Shown piece after piece: positions 1-8,408 of a DNA stretch of 64,000 bases. The position numbers and the translations under genes were made by a program. Source of the stretch: Pseudomonas sp. MM213 (lineage in GTDB: Bacteria; Pseudomonadota; Gammaproteobacteria; Pseudomonadales; Pseudomonadaceae). How positions within the stretch are numbered: the stretch's first letter is position 1; the number at the start of each line of letters is the position of its first letter. The notes under the pieces are model-generated. The model was not told where the DNA came from. It did no database searches and saw nothing but the letters and a program-made list of their open reading frames with translations. The stretch lies in contig NZ_CP081943.1 of NCBI RefSeq assembly GCF_020423045.1, positions 1,116,001 to 1,180,000 of the forward strand. The letters run 5' to 3'.

Positions 1-578
1 GCAATGTTGCTGACGAAGTTCATGCTGCGCGCCACGCCGCTGGCCTTCACCAGATCGATGGGGTACATCAGCAGGCTGCTCACGGTCCAGAACGCGCCAG
101 TGCCGGGGCCGGCCACGCCGTCGTAGAAGCCGAGGCTGAAGCCTTGGGTCGATTGCCACTTTTTCTTGATCGGGGCGTTGCTGTCCAGCGGCGCTTTCGG
201 CGTGCCACCGAACAACAGGTAGAGGCCGCAGGCGAACACGATCACCGGCAGCATTTTGTTCAGCCATTCGGCAGGCAGGTAATGCGCGACCACGGCACCG
301 GTCAGCGCGCCGACCAAGGTGCCGACGATGGCGTGCACCCACTGCCGGGGATGGAACAGTTTGCGTCGATAGAAGGTGAAACTGGCGGTGGCCGAGCCGA
401 AGGTCGAACTGAGTTTGTTGGTGCCCAGCACCAGGTGCGGCGGCAGGCCAGCGGTCAACAGCGCCGGCGTGGTCAACAGACCACCGCCGCCGGCAATGGC
501 GTCGATGAAACCGGCAATGAAGGCGACGACGGCCAGGATGGCGAGGGTGGTGAGGTCAACGCTGAGTTCGAAAGGCAT
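1..578 (-). CDS. TSUP (TauE/SafE) family permease, C-terminus cut by window edge
   Basis: The reverse strand reads from an ATG at 578 to the window edge, giving about 192 residues with no stop. The protein begins MPFELSVDLTTL and is strongly hydrophobic. It carries the glycine-rich AGGGGLLTTPALL segment and the LGTNKLSS motif seen in TSUP (YfcA/TauE/SafE) inner-membrane permeases. Family members have about 8 helices and about 250-260 residues, so roughly the last quarter is missing. Members export or import sulfur- or carbon-containing anions such as sulfite or sulfoacetate. The substrate cannot be read from sequence; the neighbouring sulfone genes make a sulfur anion plausible but unproven. 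A REP pair follows its promoter side. Confidence 0.85.
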   Translation of the reverse strand, partial: MPFELSVDLTTLAILAVVAFIAGFIDAIAGGGGLLTTPALLTAGLPPHLVLGTNKLSSTFGSATASFTFYRRKLFHPRQWVHAIVGTLVGALTGAVVAHYLPAEWLNKMLPVIVFACGLYLLFGGTPKAPLDSNAPIKKKWQSTQGFSLGFYDGVAGPGTGAFWTVSSLLMYPIDLVKASGVARSMNFVSNI

Positions 579-672
579 GGAAATGGGCTTATTCGGCGGG
601 GTGCAGCAAAGGGCTGCGGGGAAGGGCCGATATCTTACCTATATCCAACTTCTGCGGCGACTGGTGTGGCCT

Positions 673-757
673 CTTCGCGGGCAAGCCTCGCTCCTACAGG
701 TTATCGGTGTTGGCATGATCGCCTCACAACCTGTAGGAGCGAGGCTTGCCCGCGAAG
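673..757. repeat. REP pair, inverted (class GCGAGGCTTGCCCGC)
   Basis: Two inverted copies of the GTAGGAGCGAGGCTTGCCC REP sequence separated by about 25 bp, between the TSUP gene and the 3' end of the flavin monooxygenase gene. Confidence 0.9.
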
Positions 758-777
758 ACTGACTTGCAGGCGCTACA

Positions 778-2016
778 TCACTTGGCGGCCGGCCCATTGC
801 CGATCTGCCACACAAACGGCGGTTCAGTCCCGTTAATCTCCCAATCCCCGACAATCCGCGCCTTGTAGATCACCGGATTGTGCGAAGACACGGTCCGCGC
901 ATTACGCCAATGCCGGTCCAGCGACTTGCCCTGACGCACATCCGAAGCCCCCAGCGCATTGAACAGCTCGGTGGTCGCCCGCTGAGTCAGCTCCGACACC
1001 ACCACCTGCGCTTTCGCCGATTCGAGTTCCGCCGCAACATTCGCCGCCCGCTCCAGCGCGTCATCCCCCGAAAACCGCGCCAGATACGCCCGCTGCGCCG
1101 GTTGTGCGGCTTTCAATGCGCTCGCTTCGGCGGCGTACACCAGCGCCGCCACTTCGCCGACGACTTGTTGAACTTGTGAATCCTCGCTGACACGCTGGGC
1201 ATTGCCATGGCTGTAAATACGTTTGCGCTCACGTACCTGATGCGCCACGTCGCGCAACGCGGCGCGACCGATCCCGCTCAGCGTGGCCAACAACACGAGC
1301 TGATAGAACGCCGTCTGGTATTTGAAACGGGTGGCGAAGTCGATAACGTTTTCGGCGTCCACCTCGGCGTCGATAAACCGCGACGTGCCGCTGCCTGTGG
1401 TGCGCTGACCGAAACCGTCCCAGTCATCGCTTTGCACGATCCCCGGTTGCCGGGTGCGCACCGCTGCGATGACATCGCCGCCGGTATCACTGCGCTGTGC
1501 GTAGACGTCGATCCAGTCGGAAAACAGGCTGCCGGTGCTGTAGAACTTTTCACCGTTGAGCCGCCAGCCGTCGCCGTTGGGCGAGACTTTGGTGATCACG
1601 TCGCCAATCGCCACATTGCCGATTTCAGTCCAGGCGCAGCCGACAATGTCGCCGTCGACAAAGCGTTTGAACCACAGATCCCGTGCCGGCCCTGGCGTGG
1701 CGTTCAAGCGGTCCTCGGCAAACGCGAAATGCCCGCGCAGTGCCTGTGGCACGTTGGAATCGGCTTCGGCCAGTTCGATCAGCAACTCAAACAGCTGCGG
1801 CAGGGAGGCGCCGCCACCCCCGTATTCCACCGGCACGCGCACTGCGCCGAAACCGGCTTCCTTCAGCCACTGGATGGGCTCGTAAGGCAGGCTGCGCGAC
1901 TGTTCACGCTCAACGGCACCGGCGGCGATGCGCTGGAAAATCGGACGGAATCTCGCGGCCAGCGCTTCATAGTCAGTGCCAATGGACAGCGGATTGATTA
2001 CCTGGTGTTCGGTCAT
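778..2016 (-). CDS. Acyl-CoA-dehydrogenase-fold flavin monooxygenase (SfnC/DszC-like)
   Basis: 412 residues from an ATG at 2016 preceded by a good AAGGAG ribosome site; the reading frame stays open further upstream, but that part has no family character and runs into a REP element. The protein has the acyl-CoA dehydrogenase fold: N-terminal helical part with VPVEYGGGG, middle beta domain with WTEIGN, C-terminal helical bundle. The final SSHNPVIYKARIVGDW differs from true acyl-CoA dehydrogenases and is typical of the DszC/SfnC group, which use reduced flavin to oxygenate organosulfur compounds. It is divergent from sfnG, so a role in sulfone or organosulfur scavenging under sulfate limitation is inferred. 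The catalytic Glu of dehydrogenases is not evident. Confidence 0.8.
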   Translation of the reverse strand: MTEHQVINPLSIGTDYEALAARFRPIFQRIAAGAVEREQSRSLPYEPIQWLKEAGFGAVRVPVEYGGGGASLPQLFELLIELAEADSNVPQALRGHFAFAEDRLNATPGPARDLWFKRFVDGDIVGCAWTEIGNVAIGDVITKVSPNGDGWRLNGEKFYSTGSLFSDWIDVYAQRSDTGGDVIAAVRTRQPGIVQSDDWDGFGQRTTGSGTSRFIDAEVDAENVIDFATRFKYQTAFYQLVLLATLSGIGRAALRDVAHQVRERKRIYSHGNAQRVSEDSQVQQVVGEVAALVYAAEASALKAAQPAQRAYLARFSGDDALERAANVAAELESAKAQVVVSELTQRATTELFNALGASDVRQGKSLDRHWRNARTVSSHNPVIYKARIVGDWEINGTEPPFVWQIGNGPAAK

Positions 2017-2173
2017 GGGACAGCTCCTTGGATCGGCAGTGGATGCCAAGGGGGATTGCATGGTCCATGCCGGAGAGGGGCGGCCAGGATTTACTGAGGC
2101 GTAGGGATTCAGATTCAGCTTGAACTGTTGCTGAGCCAACAGCGCCGCAGCAAATTGCCCTGACACACCCAGA

Positions 2174-2272
2174 CCCCTGTGGGAGCGAGCCTGCTCGCGA
2201 TGGCGGTTGCACATACAACACTTTTGTTGGCTGACACACCGCCATCGCGAGCAGGCTCGCTCCCACAGGGGG
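2174..2272. repeat. REP pair, inverted (class GCGAGCCTGCTCGC)
   Basis: Inverted copies of GTGGGAGCGAGCCTGCTCGC flank a spacer of about 35 bp. It lies upstream of the sigma-54 site of sfnG. Confidence 0.9.
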
Positions 2273-2295
2273 CTTCGGTCGGTACAGGAAAGCAC

Positions 2296-2311
2296 TGGCA
2301 CGGTTGCTGCT
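2296..2311 (+). promoter_or_regulatory. Candidate sigma-54 (-24/-12) promoter of sfnG
   Basis: The sequence TGGCACG-GTTG-CTGCT places the invariant GG at 2297-2298 and GC at 2309-2310, exactly 10 bp apart. It differs from the consensus TGGCACG-N4-TTGCW by one base. It is about 40 bp before the sfnG start. In P. putida, sfnG is known to need sigma-54 and the activator SfnR, so the match is biologically expected. No SfnR gene is in the window. Confidence 0.65.
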
Positions 2312-2349
2312 CTCACCCCAGGACTTCCTAACGTCCCGAGGACACGTCA

Positions 2350-3441
2350 ATGAGTCAGCAAGCCGTCAAATTTGCCTACTGGGTGCCGAACGTCAGCGGC
2401 GGGCTGGTGGTCAGCAAGATCGAGCAACGCACCCACTGGGGCATCGACTACAACCGCAAACTGGCGCAACTGGCCGAAGAGGCGGGGTTCGAATACGCCC
2501 TGACGCAGATTCGCTTCACCGCCGGTTACGGCGCCGAGTACCAGCATGAGTCGGTCGCCTTCAGCCACGCGCTGCTCGGCGCCACCACCACATTGAAAGT
2601 CATCGCGGCGATCCTGCCCGGGCCCTGGCAACCGGCGCTGGCGGCCAAGCAACTGGCGACCATCGATCAGCTGACCAACGGCCGCATCGCGGTGAACATC
2701 GTCAGTGGTTGGTTCAAGGGTGAATTCCAGGCCATCGGCGAACACTGGCTGGAGCACGACGAGCGCTATCGCCGCTCCGAAGAATTCATTCGCTCGCTCA
2801 AAGGCATCTGGAGCCAGGACAACTTCACCTTTCGCGGTGACTTCTACCGTTTCGACAATTACAGCCTCAAACCGAAACCGCTGGGCCAGCCGGAAATCTT
2901 TCAGGGCGGCAGCTCCCGTGCAGCACGGGACATGGCGGCGCGAGTTTCGGACTGGTACTTCACCAACGGCAACACACCGGAAGGCATCAAGGCGCAAGTC
3001 GACGATATCCGCAGCAAGGCCGCCGCAAACAATCACTCGGTGAAGGTCGGGGTCAACGCGTTCGTCATCGCCCGCGACACCGAAGAAGAGGCTCGCGCAG
3101 TGCTGGCGCAGATCATCGATCAGGCTGATCCGGAAGCGGTGAATGCCTTTGGCGATGCGGCGAAACAGGCGGGCAGGGCATCACCGGAAGGCGAGGGCAA
3201 TTGGGCCAAATCGACGTTCGAGGATCTGGTGCAGTACAACGACGGCTTCAAGACCAACCTGATCGGCACGCCTCGGCAAATTGCCGAGCGGATTGTGGCG
3301 TTGAAAGCGGTGGGCGTGGATTTGGTGCTGGCGGGGTTTCTGCACTTTCAGGAAGAGGTGGAGTATTTCGGCAAGCGGGTGCTGCCGTTGGTGCGGGAGC
3401 TGGAGGCTGAGGCCAGCGTGAAACAAGCCGAAGTCGCCTGA
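2350..3441 (+). CDS. sfnG: Dimethylsulfone monooxygenase SfnG
   Basis: 363 residues, ATG at 2350 after a GAGGACAC ribosome site. The protein is a flavin-dependent TIM-barrel enzyme of the luciferase-like/SsuD family. The start FAYWVPNVSGGLVVSKIEQR, the ILPGPWQP strand and the NIVSGWFKGEF segment match the SfnG subgroup. SfnG uses FMNH2 and oxygen to cleave dimethylsulfone to methanesulfinate, a step in using DMS-derived sulfur in the cytoplasm. It needs a separate NADH:FMN reductase, which is not in this window. The upstream sigma-54 type promoter and the divergent SfnC-like oxygenase support expression during sulfate starvation. The gene is intact and of normal family length. Confidence 0.9.
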   Translation: MSQQAVKFAYWVPNVSGGLVVSKIEQRTHWGIDYNRKLAQLAEEAGFEYALTQIRFTAGYGAEYQHESVAFSHALLGATTTLKVIAAILPGPWQPALAAKQLATIDQLTNGRIAVNIVSGWFKGEFQAIGEHWLEHDERYRRSEEFIRSLKGIWSQDNFTFRGDFYRFDNYSLKPKPLGQPEIFQGGSSRAARDMAARVSDWYFTNGNTPEGIKAQVDDIRSKAAANNHSVKVGVNAFVIARDTEEEARAVLAQIIDQADPEAVNAFGDAAKQAGRASPEGEGNWAKSTFEDLVQYNDGFKTNLIGTPRQIAERIVALKAVGVDLVLAGFLHFQEEVEYFGKRVLPLVRELEAEASVKQAEVA

Positions 3442-3453
3442 TCACCACAAAAA

Positions 3454-3547
3454 CTTGTAGGAGCCGGCTTGCCGGCGATAGCGATTTCACAATCAACATC
3501 ATCGTTGAATGTTATGACGCCATCGCCAGCAAGCCGGCTCCTACAAG
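3454..3547. repeat. REP pair, inverted (class GCCGGCTTGCCGGC)
   Basis: Inverted copies of GTAGGAGCCGGCTTGCYGGC between the convergent 3' ends of sfnG and the DUF1348 gene; may act as a bidirectional transcript end. Confidence 0.9.
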
Positions 3548-3559
3548 GGAGATGTGTGT

Positions 3560-4036
3560 TTACAGACCTAGGTCAGACAGCCCCGGGTGATCATCCGGGC
3601 GACGCCCCAGCGGCCAGTGGAACTTGCGGTCGCTTTCCTTGATCGGCATGTCGTTGATGCAGGCGAACCGGTTGGCCATCAGGCCGTTCTCGTCGAACTC
3701 CCAGTTTTCGTTGCCGTAGGAACGGAACCAGTTGCCCGAGTCGTCGTGCCATTCATAGGCGTAGCGCACGGCGATGCGGTTGCCGGTGAACGCCCAGAGC
3801 TCCTTGATCAGTCGATAGTCCAGTTCCTTGGCCCATTTGCGCGTCAGGAAACCTTTGGCTTCTTCACGGTTGTAGGCGAATTCGGCGCGGTTGCGCCATT
3901 TGGTGTCCAGTGTGTAGGCCAGAGACACGCGCTCTGCATCACGGGAGTTCCAGCCATCTTCGGCCAGGCGAACTTTTTCGATGGCCGATTCACGGGTAAA
4001 CGGCGGCAATGGCGGACGAACTTCGGCGTTAGACAT
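3560..4036 (-). CDS. DUF1348 / NTF2-like (SnoaL-fold) protein
   Basis: 158 residues starting at 4036 after a GGGAGA ribosome site. The protein is rich in aromatic residues ([38 protein letters not shown]) in the pattern of the DUF1348 branch of NTF2-like alpha+beta barrel proteins. Its biochemical role is unknown; members are small cytosolic proteins, often beside TetR regulators, as here. The TetR gene lies 57 bp upstream on the same strand, so the two may be co-transcribed. There is no signal peptide or membrane segment. Confidence 0.75.
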   Translation of the reverse strand: MSNAEVRPPLPPFTRESAIEKVRLAEDGWNSRDAERVSLAYTLDTKWRNRAEFAYNREEAKGFLTRKWAKELDYRLIKELWAFTGNRIAVRYAYEWHDDSGNWFRSYGNENWEFDENGLMANRFACINDMPIKESDRKFHWPLGRRPDDHPGLSDLGL

Positions 4037-4092
4037 TTAAAGTCTCCCAATAATATTAAAGTTCAAGCAAGTTTTCGGGCTTGTTTAAAGTG

Positions 4093-4656
4093 TTACAGGT
4101 CCAATAACTTTCGCGCCATGCATTGCGCATTATCGGCGGCACTGTGATCACCCATGACAAGCGCCACGGTAATGGCGCCATCGATCAGGATCAGCAGCTG
4201 TTTGGCCAGCGTCTCCGGGTCGGTTGCGCCATGTTCGGTGCAGAGCTCGCGCACGTAGTCGAGCAGCTTCTGTTTGTGTTCTTTGGCGACCAGCCGGACC
4301 GGGTCTTGCGGGTCGCCGGTTTCACCGCTGGTGTTGATGAAAGCGCAGCCACGGAAGCCTTCGGAGGCAAACCAGGCCTTGAGCACGGTAAACAGGTTGA
4401 GCAGCCGGTCGGCCGGGGTTTCGGCCTGGTCGACGGCACTTCTGTACCAGAGCATCCAGCGCACGTCGCGGCGTTGCAGGGCGGCGACGGTCAACTCCTC
4501 CTTGTTGGCGAAGTAGCGGTAGATGCTCTTTCTGGAGACGCCGGCGGTTTTCACCAGAAGATCCATGCCCGTGGCAGCGATGCCACTTTTGTAGATCAAC
4601 TTTTCGGTGACATCCAGAATGATGTCGCGTGTGTCGTTGCTAGTGATTTCGTTCAT
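4093..4656 (-). CDS. TetR family transcriptional regulator
   Basis: 187 residues from ATG at 4656 (an in-frame TTG at 4692 is possible). The N-terminal helix-turn-helix is clear: GMDLLVKTAGVSRKSIYRYFANKEEL at about residues 27-52, cited here only as a family pattern, followed by a ligand-binding helical domain with CAFINTSGE. It probably represses itself and the downstream DUF1348 gene through the palindrome at 4669-4682. The TTG alternative start lies in the predicted -35 box TTGACC, which argues for the ATG. The effector ligand is unknown. Confidence 0.85.
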   Translation of the reverse strand: MNEITSNDTRDIILDVTEKLIYKSGIAATGMDLLVKTAGVSRKSIYRYFANKEELTVAALQRRDVRWMLWYRSAVDQAETPADRLLNLFTVLKAWFASEGFRGCAFINTSGETGDPQDPVRLVAKEHKQKLLDYVRELCTEHGATDPETLAKQLLILIDGAITVALVMGDHSAADNAQCMARKLLDL

Positions 4657-4668
4657 GTGGCATACAGT

Positions 4669-4682
4669 AGAACGATCGTTCT
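4669..4682. promoter_or_regulatory. 14-bp perfect palindrome, candidate TetR operator
   Basis: AGAACGATCGTTCT is a perfect 14-bp palindrome 13 bp before the TetR start. Read leftward it sits in the 17-bp spacer between TTGACC (-35) and TACTGT (-10), which is where an autorepressor would bind. Confidence 0.65.
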
Positions 4683-4721
4683 CCTTGGTCAAATATTATT
4701 TTGTGTTGCCCATTAAATCGC

Positions 4722-4788
4722 CTTCGCGGGCAAGCCTCGCTCCTACAAGGGAGCACGATTGACTGTAGGAGCGAGGCTTGCCCGCGAT
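4722..4788. repeat. REP pair, inverted (class GCGAGGCTTGCCCGC), short spacer
   Basis: Two inverted REP units with a spacer of under 20 bp between the TetR promoter and pssA. Confidence 0.9.
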
Positions 4789-4873
4789 GGGGTCATTACA
4801 GACCGTAACAAGACCCAACCCCCTCCATGGTGTAAGCTCTCAACCTCTCCGGATTCGACCCATTGCGAGCCCT

Positions 4874-6217
4874 ATGCCGTCGCTTTTCAAACGCTCTCTG
4901 CTGCCCAAACTGCGCAGTTTTCCGCTGACCGCCGATGCCGTCACCATCCTCTCTGGCGCTGCCGAATTCCGCCGTTGCCTGTTGGAAAAAATTGCCCAGG
5001 CGACCCGGCGCATCTATATCGTCGCGCTGTACCTGCAACAGGATGAAGCCGGCCAGGAAATTCTCGATGCCTTGCACGCCGCCAAACTGGCGCGTCCGGA
5101 ACTGGACGTGGTGGTGGTCGTCGACTGGCTGCGCGCCCAGCGTGGCTTGATCGGTGCCGGCAAACAGCCGGGCAATTCGGCGTGGTATCAGGAAACCACC
5201 CGAACCCATGCCAGCGTGGTCCCGGTGTACGGTGTGCCGGTGCAGACCCGCGAGCTGTTCGGCGTGCTGCATTTGAAGGGCTTCGTGATCGATGACTGCG
5301 TGATCTACAGCGGTGCGAGCCTGAACAACGTTTATCTGCACAAATTCGACAAATACCGCTACGACCGTTATCACCTGCTGCACAACGGCGCCCTGGCCGA
5401 TTCGATGCAGCACCTGGTTCAGCACGGCCTGGTCGCCTCGAAAGCGGTGCATCGCCTCGATTTGCCGAACCTGCCGACCACCCGCAGCCTGCGCCACGAC
5501 ATCGGCGACCTGCGCAGCCGCCTGAAACATGCGGCGTACGACACCACGACGGGCACCACGGTTAAAGACGGTTTGTCGGTCAGCCCATTGCTTGGGGTCG
5601 GCAAGAACAACCCGTTGAGCCGGGTAATCTGCGAGTTGATCGCCAGTGCCCAGCATCAACTGACGATCTGCACGCCGTACTTCAACCTGCCGTTGGCGGT
5701 GACCCGGGAGATCAACCGGGCATTGGCCCGGGGTGTGAAGATCGACATCGTGGTCGGCGACAAAACCGCCAACGACTTCTACATCCCGCCGAGCGAGCCG
5801 TTCAAGGTGATCTCGGCGTTGCCGTACCTCTACGAGATCAGCCTGCGGCGTTTCGCCAAGCGTCATCATCGCAGCGTCGACAGCGGCCAGTTGAACCTGC
5901 ACCTGTGGAAGGACGGCGATAACACCTATCACCTTAAAGGCATGTGGGTCGATCAGCGTTACACCTTGCTGACCGGCAACAACCTCAATCCGCGCGCATT
6001 CCGTCTCGACCTGGAAAACGCGCTGCTGATTGATGACCCCAAAGGTGAATTGCTGGAGCCGCGTCGCAGTGAGCTGGCGGAGATCTTCCAGCACACCACG
6101 CGCATCGAGCGTTATCAGGACCTGCAAACCCTGCCGGATTACCCGGCGGGCGTGGCCAAGTTCCTCAAGCGTGTCAGTCGCGTGCGCATTGAACGCTTGC
6201 TCTATCGCATCCTATAA
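4874..6217 (+). CDS. pssA: CDP-diacylglycerol--serine O-phosphatidyltransferase PssA (phospholipase D type)
   Basis: 447 residues from the ATG at 4874 (MPSLFKRSLL); upstream in-frame codons overlap the REP pair and are not family-like. It has the two phospholipase D HKD motifs of E. coli-type PssA: HLKGFVIDD (H133, K135, D140) and HLKGMWVDQ (H353, K355, D360), each followed by an SGAS or TGNN stretch. Length matches the 451-residue E. coli enzyme. It makes phosphatidylserine from CDP-diacylglycerol and serine, the precursor of phosphatidylethanolamine, and acts as a peripheral protein on ribosomes and the inner membrane. Its 3' end overlaps the convergent MFS gene by 6 bp. Confidence 0.92.
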   Translation: MPSLFKRSLLPKLRSFPLTADAVTILSGAAEFRRCLLEKIAQATRRIYIVALYLQQDEAGQEILDALHAAKLARPELDVVVVVDWLRAQRGLIGAGKQPGNSAWYQETTRTHASVVPVYGVPVQTRELFGVLHLKGFVIDDCVIYSGASLNNVYLHKFDKYRYDRYHLLHNGALADSMQHLVQHGLVASKAVHRLDLPNLPTTRSLRHDIGDLRSRLKHAAYDTTTGTTVKDGLSVSPLLGVGKNNPLSRVICELIASAQHQLTICTPYFNLPLAVTREINRALARGVKIDIVVGDKTANDFYIPPSEPFKVISALPYLYEISLRRFAKRHHRSVDSGQLNLHLWKDGDNTYHLKGMWVDQRYTLLTGNNLNPRAFRLDLENALLIDDPKGELLEPRRSELAEIFQHTTRIERYQDLQTLPDYPAGVAKFLKRVSRVRIERLLYRIL

Positions 6218-7390
6218 AGCCTGACGCTGCCGGGGCCCTGGCCACAGGGCCACCAGCAGCAACAACGCAGCCGCTACCAGATACGGCAAGCGCGGTTCGA
6301 TGCCGTAGATCAGCGTGGCGGTCAACGGCCCGATCACCACGCCGAACCCTTGGGCGGCGCCGATGGAACCTGCGGTCGCGCCTTGCTCCGAGGCCTCGAC
6401 CGCATTGGCGGCAAGCGCGGCGAAGGACGGGAAAATCAGGCCCATGCCGCTCGCCGAGACAAAGAACCCCAGCCACAACCCCCACGCCGAATCGACCATG
6501 ATGCTGCCGGAAAACCCCAGCGCAGCGACCATCGCGCCGACCCGGATCAGCCGTAGCGGCGGCCATTCCAGTCGACGCACAACCAGCTGCGAACAGATCA
6601 ACGCGAAGCCGACCATGGTCAGGGCGATACCGGCCGTTTGCGCGGCGTCGGCCGGGCTCATGCCCAGTCGATCGATGGCGAAGAAGCCGACGGTGATCTG
6701 CGCAACAGAAACGCACAGCATCGCCACGAACGCGACCGCCATGGGCCGGCGCAACCGTGGATCGTTGAGGTGCACCTTGCGCGGTGCCTGGCGCAAATGC
6801 AGTTCCTGAGCCTTGAGCTTGTAACGCAGCACGAGGAATGCCATCAGCGGTAGAAACGCCATGGCGTAGAAGGGCAGGCTCAGGCTGTATCGGGACAGCA
6901 ACGCCGCTATCGCCGGGCCGATCACCAGCCCGCAGGCGTTGGCAGCGCCCAATGCGGCCATGGCTTTGGCGCGGTGTTGCGGCTCGACGTTGTCGGCAAT
7001 CAGTGCATTACAGCCGACCGGAATCGCCGCATAGAACACGCCGATCAGCCCGCGTCCGAGCATCAGCCCGATAAACGCCAGCGCCGCTGAAGGCAGGAAT
7101 CGCAAAGACGTGTCGATGAACAGGCACAAGGCCCAATAGGCGAGGGTGAATCCCGCAGTGCCGAGCAACAGAATGCGCCGTCGTCCAAAGCGGTCGCTGG
7201 CCTGACCCCATGGGCGCGCCAGCACCATCCAGATCACCCCGGACACCGTCACCGCCGCACCGGCCTGCCAGGTGGCCAGGCCCAACACCCGGGCGATGGG
7301 CCCGATCAAAGAAACGAACGCCATCATTGCCATGGTGCAGGCCATGTTGGCGACCATGAGCGGGCGCAGGTCGAAGGTTGAAGCGGACAT
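6212..7390 (-). CDS. MFS transporter (12-helix drug/siderophore efflux type)
   Basis: 392 residues starting at 7390. The hydrophobic pattern fits 12 membrane helices. MFS motif A is seen between helices 2 and 3 (GQASDRFGRRRIL), with a glycine/proline-rich helix 5 (GAANACGLVIGPAIAA) typical of exporters of the DHA1 type. Substrate is unknown. It lies downstream of the efe iron operon on the same strand, but a REP pair and about 170 bp separate them, so co-transcription is uncertain. Convergent overlap with pssA is 6 bp. Confidence 0.85.
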   Translation of the reverse strand: MSASTFDLRPLMVANMACTMAMMAFVSLIGPIARVLGLATWQAGAAVTVSGVIWMVLARPWGQASDRFGRRRILLLGTAGFTLAYWALCLFIDTSLRFLPSAALAFIGLMLGRGLIGVFYAAIPVGCNALIADNVEPQHRAKAMAALGAANACGLVIGPAIAALLSRYSLSLPFYAMAFLPLMAFLVLRYKLKAQELHLRQAPRKVHLNDPRLRRPMAVAFVAMLCVSVAQITVGFFAIDRLGMSPADAAQTAGIALTMVGFALICSQLVVRRLEWPPLRLIRVGAMVAALGFSGSIMVDSAWGLWLGFFVSASGMGLIFPSFAALAANAVEASEQGATAGSIGAAQGFGVVIGPLTATLIYGIEPRLPYLVAAALLLLVALWPGPRQRQAL

Positions 7391-7463
7391 GGGTGAGTCT
7401 TCCGTGAGCTTTTATTATTGGCGGGGGATGGTAGCAGGAGGGGGATATGTTGAGTTTGAAAAA

Positions 7464-7533
7464 GCCATCGCGAGCAGGCTCGCTCCCACAGTTGGAATGC
7501 ATTCCAATGTGGGAGCGAGCCTGCTCGCGATAG
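7464..7533. repeat. REP pair, inverted, with palindromic spacer
   Basis: Inverted REP units of class GCGAGCCTGCTCGC. The spacer itself holds a perfect palindrome TTGGAATGCATTCCAA, so the whole unit can fold as one long stem. It follows the efe operon. Confidence 0.9.
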
Positions 7534-7558
7534 GGCCCGCCTAGACGCTACTAGACAC

Positions 7559-8383
7559 TCAGTTCAAACCCAGTTTCCCACGCAACGTCGACAAATCCTC
7601 AGCCAACGTATTCACCGGCCCAACCAGCGCCTTGCGATCGCTGTCCTTCACTTTGTCATAGGTCTCAAAACCGCCATCCCTGGTTTTGTACTTCGCCAGC
7701 GTCTTGTTCACCGTGGCAAAGTTTTTGTCGACCTTGGCAATGAACGCCGCGTCCTGCTTCTCGATCTGCGGACGGAACAGGTCGACGATTTTCTTGGCGC
7801 CGTCGATGTTGCCCTGGAAGTCATACAGGTCGGTGTGGCTGTAACGATCCTCTTCGCCGGAGATCTTGGTGGCGGCGACTTCTTCCAGCAGCGCCGCCGC
7901 GCCGCCCACCACTTTTTCAGGCGGGAAGGTCAGGCCGGCCACGCGGGTTTGCAGGTCCTTGACGTCTTTGTTCAAGCCATCCGCCAGTTCGCCCAGGCCC
8001 TTGGTGCTCTTCTCGGAAAACAGCGAGTATTCGATGCGGTGGAAACCGGTGAAGTCTTCGGCTTTCACGCCTTTTTCGTGGTCGTCGACACGGGAGTCGA
8101 TGGAGGCGTCGAGGTCACTGAACAGCTCGGCAATCGGCTCGATCGATTCGTAGTAAACCCGGGTCGGCGCGTAGAGTTTTTGCGCGGTGGCCAGGTCACC
8201 TTTTTTCACCGCATCGGTGAATTTCTGAGTGTGGCTGGCCAGTTCGTCCAGTTGCTCGGTGACGTAGATCTTGTAATCCGAAATCGGCCCCACCAGTTCC
8301 AGCGGCGCCGTCGCCGCGAAAGCCGAAAACGGGGTGTTGAGCAAACCAAGGGTCAGCAATAACGCGAGTGGCGACTTTTTCAT
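7559..8383 (-). CDS. efeM: Imelysin-domain iron-uptake periplasmic protein EfeM (EfeO-like without cupredoxin)
   Basis: 274 residues with a clear signal peptide (residues 1-23, ending FSAFAA). The rest is the M75/imelysin domain with the HRIEY motif at about 115-119, the HxxE metal site of EfeO/EfeM proteins. It lacks the cupredoxin domain found in the EfeO encoded two genes upstream. It is probably periplasmic and delivers iron to the EfeU permease. It is the last gene of efeU-efeO-efeB-efeM, 25 bp after efeB. The operon thus has two imelysin-domain proteins of different architecture. Confidence 0.85.
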   Translation of the reverse strand: MKKSPLALLLTLGLLNTPFSAFAATAPLELVGPISDYKIYVTEQLDELASHTQKFTDAVKKGDLATAQKLYAPTRVYYESIEPIAELFSDLDASIDSRVDDHEKGVKAEDFTGFHRIEYSLFSEKSTKGLGELADGLNKDVKDLQTRVAGLTFPPEKVVGGAAALLEEVAATKISGEEDRYSHTDLYDFQGNIDGAKKIVDLFRPQIEKQDAAFIAKVDKNFATVNKTLAKYKTRDGGFETYDKVKDSDRKALVGPVNTLAEDLSTLRGKLGLN

Positions 8384-8408
8384 GGGACGGTTCCGTGTTG
8401 GGGGTTGG

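Larger units (their letters stand above)
2017..2349. promoter_or_regulatory. Divergent intergenic region between the monooxygenase gene and sfnG
   Basis: This 333-bp gap holds, from left to right, a 6-bp-arm palindrome GCATGG-T-CCATGC (2058-2070) that could be an operator for the leftward gene, a REP pair (2174-2272), and a sigma-54 type promoter facing sfnG (2296-2311). No further gene is seen in it. Confidence 0.6.

Noticed and set aside
673..757. Repeated palindromes considered as a CRISPR array
   Set aside because: They are scattered inverted pairs at gene borders, with no regular direct repeats and spacers and no cas genes.
2017..2316. 100-codon N-terminal extension of the flavin monooxygenase
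   Set aside because: The extension translates a REP element; the ATG at 2016 has a strong ribosome site.
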